From contig NC_044572.1 of the NCBI RefSeq assembly GCF_901933205.1, positions 19,058,501 to 19,122,500 on the forward strand: DNA of 64,000 nucleotides. Reading direction: 5' to 3'. The position numbers were made by a program, and so were the translations under genes. This DNA is from Camarhynchus parvulus. Its lineage: Eukaryota > Chordata > Aves > Passeriformes > Thraupidae. Below are positions 13,901 through 28,707 of this stretch, piece by piece; positions within the stretch are counted from its first letter, which is position 1; every line of letters begins with the position of its first letter. The notes beneath the pieces are model-generated. The model was not told where the DNA came from. It did not search any database and saw nothing but the letters and a program-made list of their open reading frames with translations.

Positions 13901-16593
13901 GATGTTCAGTTTTCAGCAATGTATAATTCAGTTATAGACCATATTCCATGGGGGTAGTAAAAAAGATACTCCTAATGAGGAGACATTCCTCACCTGCTAA
14001 AGGTCAACTTCCTGATCCAGAGCAGGAGAAGCATTAGAGTCTATCAGTGATGTGGTTATAAAGCTGCTTCTTCTGAAACACAGGTGGAAAGGTGCATACT
14101 CTTCTCTAGAAACAGCAGAAGTATTTTGTCTTTGAGAAGCTGGAAAACAAACCCCTGGCCAAGGCATAACTGCATTTGGAAAAATGGTTAGCATTAGCAA
14201 TAAGGATTTATAATGCTGTTAGTGTGCTGTTTATTGTATGCCATACTGTCCACAAGAGTGTTAGGTGTGTAAATTCAGAGAGGCCTTTGGGTAAGTCCAC
14301 TGAAACTATCTGCAAATCTGTACTGAGGTTCTGGTAAGCTACTAATGTGTGAGAGAAACACATTAGGAAATTGTGTAAAATGGAAATTCCTTTCTGTTGC
14401 ACACAAGTCTATTTGGACTTGAATGGCATGTGACCTCGGGACAATTTCTGCCTGGGGAAAGTTCCCTTTCAGCAGCCCCACAGTCAGGACGGTAAGCAAC
14501 CTCAAATGAAGCTTCTCAAATGTGAATCCTCAGAGATGCAGGGGGAAATATTTTAGGTTAAGTGGATCTCTGATAGTCAAAGCAAGCAGATGTGACGCCT
14601 ACATAGCTGCTTCTTAATGATCTTATTCCATCTGGCTTTATTCTATAGGGTTAGAAAAAACCTTTTTTCTCTCTTTTTCTTAGGCAAGTATAATGTGATG
14701 CTTATTGTTGTGGTTTCTGATATTTTTCTAGGGTTTCAGAAGTCTGTTTTATAAGTTTACAGAAGAAATTATTTTAACTATTGCCTTTTTTTTTGTATTA
14801 GTGCTTTCATATGAAATCAGTTGATAGCAGAAGTATGTAGCCTCAAAGTTTCAAAAAGTTTTCCATGAAGTTCCACAGGGAGTAGTATAGTCTTTCTGAT
14901 TCTAATTTAAATAAATAAATTTGACAGGATGACTGTAACCTTGCTCACTGTATTGACAAAAAAAATGAGTTGTGTGGTGGAAATAAAGCAAGCTGTCCAG
15001 AAAAATCCCCAAAGGCATGGATTTACTGCATATGTAAGTGGGTCAACTCATGCATGAGAAATGAATGCTTAATGTAAATTGGTTGCAAAACTGTAGACTT
15101 TAAGTAGAATTGAATCAAGTGATAACCTAAATATTTTGATAGGGATGTCCTATCATGCTTCTCTTTTGTAAACAGCAAGAAAGCTCAGCATTACAGGGAA
15201 ATAGTTAAATCATGTATTTGTGTAAACTAGAACAGTGTCATTGGACTCCACAATCAAAGGCATTGCATTCATTTATGTTGCTGGCATTGGTAAATTTTAA
15301 GTTGTACCTGTATTTGGTTAAACCTGTATTTGCTTTGATGGGTTGCTTTACGTGATATATACTTCAATAAGACTGCTCTATTCCTTGATGAGCAAAATGA
15401 TCAATCCAGCCTAGAAAAATACTTCTTGGGCTTTTCCTGGATAAAAATAATAATGAAAATAGAATAATCTAGTTAGAGAATACAAAATAAAAATAAATTT
15501 CTGTCTCCCTGGTTTAATTTTCTCTTTGTGATAACATTCATATTGCAAGGCAAGGCTTATATGAAGGGCATAAGTAATTTAAAAAACGGCTACATAATCT
15601 TCAAATATGTAACATAACATTTCATGGACTTCATTTTTAATCTCCACTAACTGCCAGCTTGTTGACAGATGAATGTGTTGCAGATACATATTGATCTGAA
15701 GGTTTATGTCTGTACTTATGACTCTGAAAATTCAGATTGAAGGTTAAAACAGCTATGCAAATGTGAGGAATAAGTTGTCAGGTATGCTATTTCCACATTT
15801 TGCTGTGGTATTGACTGTCTGCATATGCCTCTTCGGGCAGTATTTTATGGAATGAAAAATTCCAAGCTGTAATGAAGACAACTATGAAGTGTTTTGTGTT
15901 AAGTGTTGTAAGCACCTGTCCGTTGTCTGACTAAAGGATGTGAGTCTGTCTTTAAACACTCGTGACTTCAAGATTGAATCTACTTGGAAGGTTTTTTATG
16001 TTTAAATATGGCTCTTTTTTCCCCTGTTGTGATACTAAGCAACTGAATTATGACAAAACCCCAACTTATTTTTCCAGTATCCTTGAATATATTTTAGTGG
16101 TATCTAAATCACTAATTATTTTTAATGAGTACGTACTTTTGAAGTCAGTCCTTTTTACATATATAAAAAAGAGAATGAAAATAAAACCTCTTCATGGCAG
16201 CTCAACTTGGGAGCTAATTAAAATGAGGCTTTTAAAATGGGAAAAAATTAATTAGCCAAAAACTTGAGAGGTAGGAATTGGCACCTCCAGAGATCTTTGG
16301 GTGGTTAAATGCTTGCAAGGAAAATATAGTTTCTTATTTCCTTGCTTTATTTCATTGTCCATTGCCTGCTTATCGTTTTACTTTTTAGTTCTATCTTACC
16401 TGATGCTTCTGTGCTTTGCATCAGTTGCTAGGGCACCATCTTAGGCATTAAACCTCCTGCTGAAGAACAAAATATTCTTCTTCTTCTAATACCATCTTTG
16501 ATCTTGATCCCTGGAGATTTTAATGTCTCACCCCTATGATGCTCACAGGCTTCATTGACCTTGACAACAGGAGTTATCTGGTCCTCTGTGGCA

Positions 16594-16630
16594 CTTTTTT
16601 TTTTTTTGTTGTTGTTGTTTTGTTTTTTTG
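16594..16630 (+). repeat. Poly-T followed by (GTT)n low-complexity run
   Basis: A run of T followed by four GTT-type units and another T run. This is simple low-complexity intronic sequence. Confidence 0.8.
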
Positions 16631-19600
16631 CATGTTAAAAAAAATTTACATGATTTTATGATTTCCTCTAGGCTGTCAGTAGATATATTTGTTGTGACAA
16701 AGGCAGCACTGTAATATGTATAACCAATGACTGAACTTTTTAACCATCCAACCATCCTAACAGAAGAAAAGTTTACTTCTCCAAACAGTAAATTAGAGTG
16801 ACATAAGGTTGTTTTCTAACCCTTTCTGCTCTTGTAATTATTTAAATAATGATTCAGTTAAAGAGATATTTGTGTACTTTTTTGGAAGACTCTTTGTCTC
16901 GCACCAACACAGTCTCGCTATTAGAAACCACATTATTTTATTGGAAAACTGAAGGATGTTTCTTCCCCACCGCCCCCTCCCCAGATCTGCCTTGAGTTGC
17001 TTTCTCTCCTGTCTTCTCTGAGTTGGTGAGTGGTGACCTGGTTCAGTCCTCACAAAGGACAGTGTATAAAGGGGGAGATGCTGAATATGTCGCTAAGTAA
17101 GCCAACCACAAGCAGAAAATAGAGAGGGGTCTGAATGTCTGTCCCTAGTGGACTTTGGGAAAATCTAGTCTGAAGAAAATATAATTTCTGAGGTGGCTTT
17201 TTTGAACTTTAACTCTTTTCTGAACTTCTCCCTGCTGGGTCTTGCCTTCCTTTATTCTTTACTGGGGAACAGTGGTGTAAAGTGAACCCAACCCAGTTCG
17301 GCCAGTCTAGACTTTTTCTAGCCTTACGAGGGGAAATACACTTGCGAGTGTGTGACTTCTGTTGCCAAGGTTAACTGATTTTTATAGGGTTTGGCATAAC
17401 AGGAGAGCTGTTCTCAGCTTCCACAATAGTGAGTGGCTGAGTGGCTGAGGAGGATAGTGTGGCTGGTGTGGGTTTTAGCACATCAGAGATGGTCTTTGAG
17501 GGAGGACTGGAGGATTGTCTTATGAGGAACCCGTGGCAAGACCCAGAGTCTGTACTGGGGCAAGGTCTGGGTGTCTCCAGGCTGTACCTCAGTGTGCCAA
17601 TACTGAGCAGGAGTCCTACTCCCTCCTCTTATCATTAAGTGGGACAAAGGTACTTGGTCACCTTTGATCTTAAGTGAGATTGGCAACCACTTTGTTGCAG
17701 AGCTGGAGCCACTTCGTCGTGCTGTTCCCTCAGGTACCTCTGATGGAAAGTGAAGCATTCAAATGATCTGTGGAGGTGCTTCAATCTCATCCCTCGTGGT
17801 TTCTTGCTTGCTCAGCAGAGATACTTGCTCTAGTGTGGGCTGGGCTGTCCTCGGCTGCAGCGTTGTAAGAGCAAGAGGAAGGGCCAAGGGTTTTATTTGC
17901 CTGTGCCAGCAAGCTGTAGACGTGACCAGGGCAAGGGTAGCAGTCATGGAATGAGGTCACTTGTTTGGCATTGCCTTTTGTTTAGTGTTCCTTTCTGCAC
18001 TGTGTGTGTTCCTGGCTCAGATGATAGCTGACATGCTGTCTTGAATTGAGTTAGCAGTCAGGGTCCTTTTCAACAGAAATGGAGTGGATGAAAGGCTCAA
18101 AGAAGCTTGGTGGTGATGGAAAATGAAGCAGAATTATCAATGAAGTTATGGCAAAAATTATAGAAAGCTGACTTTATTGCGGGATTGGAGATTAGATGAT
18201 CAGCCTGTATTGAAAATTAGTGGAAAAAATGCACAGAAGACACAAATGAGGTTTGAGCTTTTGGTATTACAAAACCCCATTAAGTGGAAAAAGTCTATTA
18301 AGTTACAGGTAGAATGTAACTGCAGAAGTGAATGTGATTCTGTACAGTTTCTTATAAGGCAGGAACTAGGAGCAGTAAATGTAGCAGTCAGGCACTATAC
18401 TTAAAAGAAAAGCAAGCATGTGGCATACAATAAAAATGTGAAACTCATTAATATAGGAACCAGGGAAGACTAGAAATATAAAAGACATTAAAGATTAGAC
18501 AAGCTTGTGAAAGTGAAATTAATCAGGAAATATTAACTGTTGTTATCCAAATGCAGTGACAGGGTTGGTAAGGCTTTGGTATGCTGATAGCAGGAACTGA
18601 AATGATCTTAGTAAGGGGAGGCTGTTCCACAAGTACTTGCCTTGGCATGCATTACTGAGCAGTGACAGAACTGTGATGGTGTCATCAGCAAAGCCAATGG
18701 GTTTAGTGAGCTTAGTACCTTGTGCTGTTTCTAATCACAGCTGTGGCTCTGTCCTACTGAGGTGTGACCAACCCATTGTGTCCTTGGTTAGCCATAACTG
18801 GCTCAAATGTACAAAGTTAAAAAGGATTAATAATTACGCACCTGACCCTAGAACCCCTTTGATATTGGTGGGCTTCATTCATGACATCTGATTGTCTTCA
18901 CAGGCTTTCTGTTACAATCCAGAGAGCATTTCTGAGCCTTGAATGGCGAATTTTTGAAGAGGTGGCTGAGATGCAAAGGTAACTAAGATATGATGGGTAC
19001 TCCTTACATACACGCAAGTGTTTTTGCATGGCATGGCAGTTGGCAGACAAGGTATTAGTCATGAATAACATGGCTTTGACCCCACTAGCATTTTTTACTG
19101 GTTTTCAAGTGAATCTCCTTATCATGTTTCCACACTTGCCTTGGCAATGCAGGACCCTCTTGAAGGATACAAAGTGGATTCATAAACTGAATGATGCGCT
19201 CCAACCACCAAAGTGTATCCAGTCCATTGGACCAGAGTAGAGCTAGGCTGTAGCTCCTTGTAAAATATTTTATGTCCTTAGAACCATTTCATCCTAGAGA
19301 TCTGCTCCTGTTATGCTGCAGAACTTTCTAATGGAAACATTGCTAATGTTATCAGGCTTGGAAATGAGACATCGCTTGGAAGTTGTGTTCCCTTGAGACC
19401 TGAGTGTGATGCTAACTGCAGCTCCAAGCTTTAAAATTCAGAAAGAGGAAGGCTGGAAATAGTGGGCACTGAAAATCAGATTGTTACATGACCTCTGTTT
19501 GCCCTGTCAAGGGGTCACTGAGACTTGTCTGGTGCATGCACTAAACTTGTAATTTATGTTTGTGGAGGATGTCAAGAGGAAGATTCATGCCTGGATGTGC

Positions 19601-19891
19601 AGGTGCTCCATTAGGACTTAGAAAGACATGGATTGATTAGGTGGTTATTGCCATCTGCAAAATTAGCCTGGTCAGAGACCCCTGACAGGGAAGCTTGGTG
19701 CATAAGCAGTGATCCAGGCTGCAGTTGATAAAGCCTCAAAATGTTGGCAGTAGATAACTGAGATATCTGTGAGAGCTATCACATCTGGTATGCCGGCTCT
19801 GAAGTTTTGGGGATGCCATCCTGCATCTGTCCGATGTTGGAACTGAATTTTGCCATGTTTTTTTGTGTCTCTGCAGAAAATAAGCACACTC

Positions 19892-19918
19892 TGTGTGTGT
19901 GTGTGAGAGAGAGAGATA
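19892..19918 (+). repeat. (TG)n(GA)n compound microsatellite
   Basis: About seven TG units run directly into about six GA units. This is a short compound dinucleotide repeat in the LASP-2 intron. Confidence 0.85.
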
Positions 19919-22900
19919 CAGGAGGGAGGGGAGGGTAGCCAGAAATTTAGCTGGTTTCTGTTGCTTTTGGGGCAATGTATAAATGTATGCCAAATGTATA
20001 AATGGGACTTGGGAATTGAGTATATCCCACAAGCATAAATGAGACTTAGGAGTTATCTGGTAGGCCTGTGTCTGTCGGAAAAGATATTCCTGTGGTTCAG
20101 AACAGCATGAGGAACTTGGGGAATCCTAGGAAATCTGCTCCATGTGGGCAATTTGTTTATATTTAGCAACATGACCTTTTCTGACATAACTCTAAATAAA
20201 ATGTGAGGGTTGAGAGGTGAGGCACACAATCCTTCTCTGTTAAACTAATAAAGCTGGCTGTTAGGGTGTATGCCATGGATCTGGCTTTTGTTCACCTGTG
20301 TATCCTGCTCAGTGTTTGGTTTCTAATCTCAGATATGTACTGCACAGAAATGGAGCCATTTTCTCAGGCTGTTTCTTACTGGTTTTCAAGAAGTGTCTGG
20401 ACAGAGGACAGGGGTGTCAGGAAGTATTTCCTACTGTATGAGCACTTTTACTCACTGCACTTAAGAACGTTGCATTGTAAGGGCCACTGAGGCAGGTCCT
20501 TAGCTGTCATCTCTGTATTTGCTCTCTGAAATCTTGTAATACACGTTTTGAGCCTGATCTTGAAAGCCTTCAGATTTTTCCCCCCTAAATGTCTATCTAG
20601 GTGTTACCTGAGTGTTTCTTGTTTGTCAGATAAGTTCTCTTAGACATGAATGAATGTATGGATCAGCCATCACTGATTTGTATGAGGACAGGGCAATACA
20701 TCTTACTACATCTGGGTTTGGGAAGTCTGCTCTTTATTCCTGATCTTTCAGATGGCATTCTTTTTTGCCTATGTCAAGCTACTTCAGTTCTGTTTCCTTT
20801 CCAATAAAATGGGAATAATTATGCTGAGGGCCTTTAGAAAACTCTTTGAAGTTATAAAGAAAATGGTAGAACAGCTGAATGGTGTGGCTGCTGGTTGTTG
20901 TTACTTGTGTGTGTAAATTTACTAAGTGGTAACTTGGGAGTACAGGAAACAGTACAAGAAGGAGTGTCTTGAGTCATCAGCTCTAGTCTTGTCTTTAGGA
21001 AAGGCATATCATAGAGAGTTCTCAAAACCCATGTCAAAATCTGCATTAATGTAATTACAGGTTTAGCCTACTCTTTTAATGTCACCTGCTGCAGGTAAGA
21101 AGCCTCATCCAGTTTTCACAAAATAGTTCTTTATGGCAGGACAACCATTGTCTTTTTGTTTGCATGGCACTTCTTCCTCTGTTATATGTTGAGAGAGGTG
21201 TCATTCTCAGATTTTTTTATGTGAAGCTGAACAAGTGAGTAAATTTTCATGTGCCCTTGCCAAAGTTTCACTATTCCACAAAGCCTTCACTCTGCCTGTT
21301 CTGATGGGAACTCACTTTTTTTTGAGTACAGAGGCTGAGAGTGTTTTTCACGCTACCGTGAGATTTAAAATGTACCTTTCCTGATTAATTTCAGGATTAT
21401 ATTTGGTTTTTTTCATGGCTGTTTTGGTGGCCTGCAATTACTGTGTGATTAATTTGGATATGCAAGAATGTCTCTTTCCAACTATCAAACCTGTAACTGC
21501 AGTAGAAATTCTCTGAAGAGCCTATTTTTGCATTAAGTAATATTTAATTCCCTCTGATTGCTCCAGACCTCAAACCTGATTAGTTTTACATAAAGAATCT
21601 ATTTTACAGCCATACCTCATTAATAAAATTACTTAATAAAATTAATCATGGTCAGACCCTTAAGGTATTTCTTCTTGATATCTTTCAGCACCATTCTGTT
21701 AACACACTTTGTTAAATTATTTGTGCAATGAGCTGATCTACCTGTCTGAATTTGCAATTCTTGGATCAGTCAACATATTTTCTAACTTAATACATAAACC
21801 TTATTTTTTGTACTACTTCTCTGTGGCTGCCATGCCCAATTTGATAGCTTATTGACAGTCCATATAATGATATTTATGATTTCAGAGTGCATAGTTATTC
21901 TTAGATTCTTTCAGTTTGGACACATAGAAATCTGCATAATAGCAGATATGTTGGAAATTGTAGTGAATATAGAAAATAACAATGGAAAACTTTTATCACA
22001 AGGATTTGCAGTACACTGGTTGATAAAATATTATTAAAAATGTTTCTGAGATAAAAGGATCATATGGTGACATATCATATATGGTGATAGCCTTGAGATA
22101 TTCCTTGCCTGCTGGTTGCATACAACTTTTTGTAAAGTACGGGTAATTGTATTTCCTTTCTTGGTGTATCTGAAACAGTAAATTTAAAGACTTTGTTAAA
22201 AGTCTTCTTCTTATTCACTGTAGATGTGGATGTAGCTCTTGGGTTTGACCTGTTGCAGTAAGAGTTTCCTGGAAATTTTTTGTTTGAAAGATGCTGAAAT
22301 TTTGCAAATGCTTTTGCTGCAGTGTGGAACCTTTCAAAGTTATTCGTAACAGAAGTGAGTAAAACCCTGTTTCTGTACTCAGAGTGTGGGATAGATGATT
22401 GTGTGAGGCACTTGTTTCACATGTAGGTTACTGTCTCGCTGTGTTGCCTATGTGTCTCTGCCATTGGAAGAGTCTCACTTTGCATACCTATTTTTCATAA
22501 GTTGAAAGAAGTAGAAAGAAGAGAGAGGGAAAGAGAGAGAAATCAGGATAATTAATACAAAGTTTCATAGAGCTAAAGCAGAATTCAGTTCTGAGTCCCT
22601 GTTTGGAAAACTTGAACATGGGTCATGCACCTGTGTACATAATATGTTATGCCAATTTTATACAGAATTTTGGAAATTGCATGAAAGTTTATAATTTTAG
22701 AGGAAAGTGATGTGCTGATCACCTTCAGTCCTACTGGATACACAGTTAAATTGGTGTGCATTCAGAAAAAGAATGGATAGGTGGAAGACACTTGAATTTG
22801 AAATACTAACTGTAACTTTAAGTGCTGCATTTGTTCGTGAAAACCAAAGGGGATCCAGGTTTAATGTATGAAGGACCATAGCTCAAGGTCTCGTGTATCT

Positions 22901-25900
22901 TTTACTGCTGAGATCAAGTATTTGGCTAGTTTACAGCCTGGAGTCTTCTTCCTTCTTCCTTTTGTCTGTTTCCAACTCCACCAAGAAAACTGAAGCTCTC
23001 ATTCTCCTGATGCCCAGTACAAGAAAAGAAATCTAGACAGTCACAACTAGTTTGACCTCACAGCAAAGTTCCTTTTTGCCAACTCAACTCTATCCAAATC
23101 ATGAATGGGTTGTGGAGGGATTTCTTCTCCGGAGGCAAGAGATGTAACTTCCAGGAGAGATCTGAGTTAGTCATCTTTGGCCGATTTTGCCAGTGAGGTT
23201 GTCTGGTGTGCCTCTTGCTCTCCTGCCTTCCTTTTTAACCTGGGACTGTCCTCTGCCAGCTCAGTGGTTGGTGGCATTCTCCTGAGACTCTCTGGTAACA
23301 TCTCATGGGGGTGGAATGTGTTTCTTGGGATGGGATTAATCTCATATTAGTTTGGTATTTTGATTACGAAAGTGCCAGGAAATGTAGAGACACAAGTACA
23401 TTCTCATATTGGTGTACTGGAACAATTAATCTGTGTACTTTTCCAAAGACATTTTGTTATCAGGGTACAGGAGACCAAATGCCTTGGTAGATCTGTGTGG
23501 CCAGCTCCAATTGCCTTGCCAGTGGATTGTTAAATAAAGGGAAATCCTTTAACTTGGGTGTAAGCCTGAAAGTGAGGGGATGTCCTGCTACTCTTTTTGG
23601 TTTTATTTTGTCTCATGTTCTTCACTGCAACACTGGGTCTACGTTGCTTCCTTTTCTGTGTTCATTTTACAAACCATTTTTAGGGCCATGTTAGGATTCT
23701 GCTTCAGCAGACTACTAGCAGTATAAGCCTGTGTGCATGGGCTTGGTGATCTAGGTAGGAGCTGTGACAATTTCCCTAAAAACTCTAGAATATTTTTAAT
23801 GTTTTTAGATTTTTCAGGAGCATTTTTGCCCTGATACATAAGGACTGTTGCATTTATATGCTATTAGAGCAGTATCAAACCAGGTGGTAGAAAGCATGGC
23901 TTATTTATTCAAACGCAGTCATGCAACCCTCACTTGTCTAAAAGCAGACATATTCTTAATTGCCAAGCAAAGTTTGTTTGTGTTAGAATTATTGCTCCAA
24001 ATGACCTTGGCAATTTGCAGTCCCCTGTAGCTAATAGCTTTCTGAATGAAAACAGTGGACCCTGAACTCTGGAGGTGAATAAAGTAATGCTTTGCTCTGT
24101 ATTAAGAGGAGTTTTCAAGTGTGCTTTTTGCATTGTTTGATAACAACACTGTTTACTAAAATACTAAAGTACTAAAAGCTATTTAGTCTTTCTTATCAAC
24201 AGTTAACTTTGATAATCCTTGTCCCCATAGACAGTCAGCATTTTTTAAATTCTAATTTGTTTACTGTGCTCTCTTTTTAAGTGAGTTTCTCATTTAAAAA
24301 AATTTACCCTTTTCCCTTTTGTTTAATGATAGTTCTTTTAAAAGAAGCATGCTGTCACATGGCTAGCAATAATCTGTATTTTTGCCTAATTTCCTTTTCC
24401 TTTTTTGTTGTGCGTGTCCTTGGTTACATTTGATTTTATATCTAGAAGTGGAAAGAGTCATTGCTTATTGAAATGGTGGTCTATAAAGACTCCTTTGTCT
24501 TTCAAACTAAATTTCTTTTTGGTATCCTGAGCCTTGTTCTTGTACAGGGTTTGCTAACATCTCTGCTTTGTCTGTGCTTTCCTACACGGATACTTTCCAC
24601 ACTTCCCCTTCATGCATCTTTAGTTTTGACAAGCTGGTTAGAAATACTTTTAAATTAGAAGAAAGGAAATCAAGGCATTTTAAACACGGTTTTTTAAAAA
24701 AATAAATTTTTATTATTATTTAGTTTTTATCCTTTCCTGGACTTTCTGGTTCAATCCAGTATATTTTAATTCAGTATATTTTGCTGTAATTCTCTTATGG
24801 AAATTATGATAATAGTGATGATGAGAATTCCCAACTCCACTGCTTTGTAAGGAACCTGTTTGACAGCATTAAAAAGTAGCCTTAATAAAAGGAAATTAAT
24901 TCTATTGATGAAAGTGCTAAAAGTCAATGTGGTGACAAGCTGTGCTGTCTTTAAAAAACAATTTAAACCCCCTGAATCATAATATAATTTTCTCTGGGCT
25001 TTTTAATACTGAAATCTACAAACAGGGTTTATGTATGTGAAGAGCAAAAGAACATGGAAAAAATTCACTTTGCAAAACTGAGAGGAGATGTCTGCAAGTA
25101 AACTTCACTTTGAAAATGTGTTTTAAGAATAGAGTGTGAAATCTCTCTGAGTAGTAAAACAAATGTATGGTGCCTTTAAAAAAAACAGTGCTATTGTCCA
25201 TTTTTGTCTATTTTAGACTGTTACATCATCATCAACACACAGAAATATCTGTTATTAAGCTGTTCAGGTCATTAAACTGGATGTAAGGCTGTGCATGAAC
25301 TAAGTATCATTCATCAGTATTCTACAGTAACTATCTGCCAGCTTCCTTCTGGCACTTGCACTCTGTTTCCTTCTTAAAGGAAATGAGATATTCAAGGTAG
25401 GCTTGTCCTTGCTGGAGGAGATGTAAACTATCTTATATTTTCCAAAGTGTTATTGTTTAAGAGCTTGTGAGAAGAGCTTTTTGCTGCTAAATTTTTGATG
25501 GCGAATACTAAAAAATTGAATACTAAGAAATAGTCTAAAGCATTAAATAAATGTTTATTAAGAAACTTTTTGGATAATTGAAAGCTATATAACTGTTGGG
25601 AAGCAGATTTGAATTGCCAGCTTAAACCTCTCTGAGGAGAATTTATAAATTTAACAGATGGCAACTTATTAAACCAGTCCCTTAGTCAATATGGGAGACT
25701 TGATATCAATTTTTACTCTGATAGGGAAGAAGAATTAACTGGCAATATAAAAATTGGTAGTTATTATGGTTATGATCTGATTGAAGTAGGTATGTTTGAG
25801 CAGACCATGACTCCAGGCAGAATTGTGTTTATTTGGACTATTAAAAGGCCCTATTTGCTAACCTTAAAGCAATTAACTTAAATGTAGCGCAACTGTAACC

Positions 25901-26805
25901 ACATTGCAATGACATGCAACATGGCACAAAACAGAATCAGTCTTGGTTCAGAAGTGATAGTCATGAAGGACCTGATAAAGGGGATGAGCAAAGAATGACG
26001 CAATTTTGTGGCAAGTTATTCAAGATGGGGCAAGAATAGAATGTGAGTAACAACAACAACAAAAAATAAGATAAATGAAAATGTGATTGTAAGTTCAGAT
26101 AAATATGCATGTATAACTTATATCTATAAAATAATGGCCTCTGCACTGACCTTTACCTCTCGTAAGCTACTTCTCTGAAGACAAAACCTCACTGCTTGGT
26201 AACAATAAAAAAAATAAAGTAGGCATTAGGAATAAATAGAAAAAAAATGGGAAAATGAAAGAAAAGAAACCTTGATTATACATCTGTGGCAGTCCCTTTT
26301 TCACACAGACTTTGAATTATGTTTTTGGTTCTGCTGTGTTCAAAAGAAAAAAAAATTCTGGAAAATCACCAAAGATGATTAAATTCAATTGGAAGAATTA
26401 ATGAGTTCTGGTACAGGAGTTTTCAGTCTAGACAAAAGGGGTTTAAGAAAAGTGTTGTAGAAAGCTCTACACAATTATCATAGGGAGTACAAGTCAGGAA
26501 GTGATTGCTTTCTCTGTCTTCTCATGCAAGAATGAGGAAGTAACAGGTGAAACTCATCAGAAGGCAAGCAAACCAAGCTTCCTTGTGGAAAGTATTAAAT
26601 GACATATTTTTGTGCTAGAAGTCTTATATGAGTGCAAAAAATCCAGATTAGTTCAAGAATAAGGCAAGCCCTGAGAAAAAATTGCGATGTGGAATGAGAA
26701 AAACCCACACCAGGTTGAGGAAATACACCAGACTGAAAACAACTGGAGTCAAGGAATGTGTATGTAGGGGAAATATCACGTATATTTACCCTGTCCATAC
26801 TGCTT

Positions 26806-26897
26806 CCAGCTAGTGCTTGTGGCCATTCTTGGATAAAGAACACTAGGCCAGATGGACCTTTGGTCTAAGCCAGTACTAGAGACTCTTAAATTCTGTC
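26806..26897 (+). mobile_element. Degraded 3' end of an ancient CR1-type LINE
   Basis: The stretch around GGCCAGATGGACCTTTGGTC followed by a CCAGTA block matches, from memory, the conserved 3' part of old CR1-family LINEs of reptiles and birds. It ends in a short region with TTAAATTCTG. The limits are approximate and the copy is too diverged for subfamily assignment. Confidence 0.6.
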
Positions 26898-27954
26898 TTT
26901 TTATAGAAGCAGTGATAAAACATTTATATAAAATATTTTAATAAAAATATAAAATTTAAAACATTTATATAATAGATGGAAAGAAATTAATGCTGAATAT
27001 AAGTTACTAGCTAAATACAAAGGATACAAAAAGGTGAAAAAGTCCATTATAAATGGCTGACAGAGTTAAAAATAATAAAGCCTTTAAAATAAAGGATCAT
27101 TTTAAAATGTAGTTTTTAGCTATAACCAAGATAACTTCTGCCAACATTCTTATTTCAAGTCAATGGAATGTGGTTTCTAATCCAATCCTTTCCAATTTTT
27201 TAAAGTGTTTTTACATGTTGAATTTGTATTTGAAATAAGTAAGCTCTTATTTCACATTTGGGATTTAGGCTTTCTACAGGTACAACAACATATAAAAAGT
27301 TACAGTATTTTTGGAATGGAGCAGAAAGATGTGTCCATCCCACTTCTGTGAGAGGTCTGAAGCTGAACCACAATACTGTTTAAGGAGGGTTTGTGGTCAG
27401 TGAGGCACATGGCAGATGGCTGACTGGCAGATTTCAAGGTGTAGTGTTATCAAAGGGGAATCTCAAAGGGGGTTGCTTTTAGTAGTTTTCCCAGTGGCTA
27501 GCCCTTGGTTAAAGAGCTAATTTTGTAGGTGCTGTAGTGGACAAGATGTTTGCTAGGAAATTAATTATAGATAGAAAGTTAAATAATCCCAGAGGTAAAA
27601 AGAAACTTGTTGATCTTTCAACAAATACCCCTGTGGAGTGATTTCAGATTCTGGGTTAAATGATCAAACTCCAAAAATACTTATTTTTAATAGTTAGATG
27701 TAAAATAATCAGTTTGTGAACCTGAATGTCAAATGATACTTTTCACAAGATAAGAGCTGGATTTGAAAGCCAGAGAAATGTAGGAGTCATTCTTGTTTCT
27801 GTCGCTGTAGCACTCGGGCAGGTAAGGTGAAATCCTTGGAGGTTCTGTGAGGACACCACGGGGTAGAAGGAGCACGATACTCTCAGCAGAGGCTGTACAG
27901 AAATCAGGGCTGATACCTGAGTATGGTGTCCCCATGGCAAGGTGGATTTGAAAC

Positions 27955-28030
27955 AGTTGAGTAGAGTTCAAGGGAGGACAACAGAAATGATCCTGGGGAT
28001 TGTAAAATAATGTTAAGCTGATGGAACCAC
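27955..28030 (+). mobile_element. Degraded ancient CR1-like LINE fragment
   Basis: The order GACAACAGAAATGATCCTGG, a G-rich/AAAATAATG stretch, then GCTGATGGAAC resembles the C-terminal coding or early 3' part of old CR1/L3-type LINEs, where similar blocks surround a conserved AATGAT. This is recognition by eye only, and the fragment contains stops. It lies about 1.1 kb after the piece at 26.8 kb in the same orientation, but the order is not that of one colinear copy. Confidence 0.4.
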
Positions 28031-28707
28031 AGCTATTCATTCATCTGTGAGAAAGAAATGGTTTTAGTACTGCATAGAGATATTTGCACAGGGAAAAGAT
28101 ATCAATGAAGCTGGGACTTGACAGCAGTCCTGACAGAGATATGACAAGGCCTTCTGGCTGTGGATTTAAATGAACTGTGTGCAGTTGATTTTCATTTAGA
28201 GGAGACATTGCCTGGATCAATGCTGTTAGCTGCTATAGAGAACACTTATAAAATGTCCTGCTCCTTTCAGCATTGGGCTAATTGGGTGTGGGACCTAGAG
28301 ATGTTCTCTTCCATAGGTATTTAAAAGGACTTGAGACCTTTTCACCTTTTTTTGCATTGTGGCTGTATCTTGTTCTGTGCTAGACTTCTTACCATCCTGA
28401 GACTGAAATTTTTTAATGTACTCGAATTCAGTGAAGGGCTTTGGAGTACAAAATGCCATCTTGTGCTATGCAGAGAGATGCAATGAAGCTGCAGACAGAG
28501 CATCTGTATGAGAAAGAGAGGCTTACAACTGCTGAAGGCTAGAATACCATCATCAAGGGTGAATACAATCATCATGATAGTCAGTCTCATTTCTACAGTG
28601 TTTTTATTGGCTTTTCTTGACATCTTTGGAAATTTTTGTGTATGTCTTCTCTGTGTGTGCTCATGGTGGCTTGCATGTAGGAAGTCAAACTTACTCCTCT
28701 CTCTTTG

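Larger units (their letters stand above)
7432..28707 (+). other. NEBL: Long LASP-2 intron, first part (also 5' flank of nebulette)
   Basis: This is AT-rich non-coding DNA after the GTATGT donor. No further nebulin repeat, SH3 or LIM exon was recognised. It contains a possible alternative terminal exon (7817-7990), a relatively CpG-containing block at 8640-8880, short (GTT)n and (TG)n(GA)n runs, and two degraded CR1-like pieces near 26.8 and 28.0 kb. All long open frames lack recognisable domains, and most have overlapping frames on the other strand. Confidence 0.8.

Noticed and set aside
17441..17954. Overlapping frames on both strands in a GC-richer stretch
   Set aside because: No frame has a known motif. 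Opposite-strand frames of equal length point to composition, not coding.
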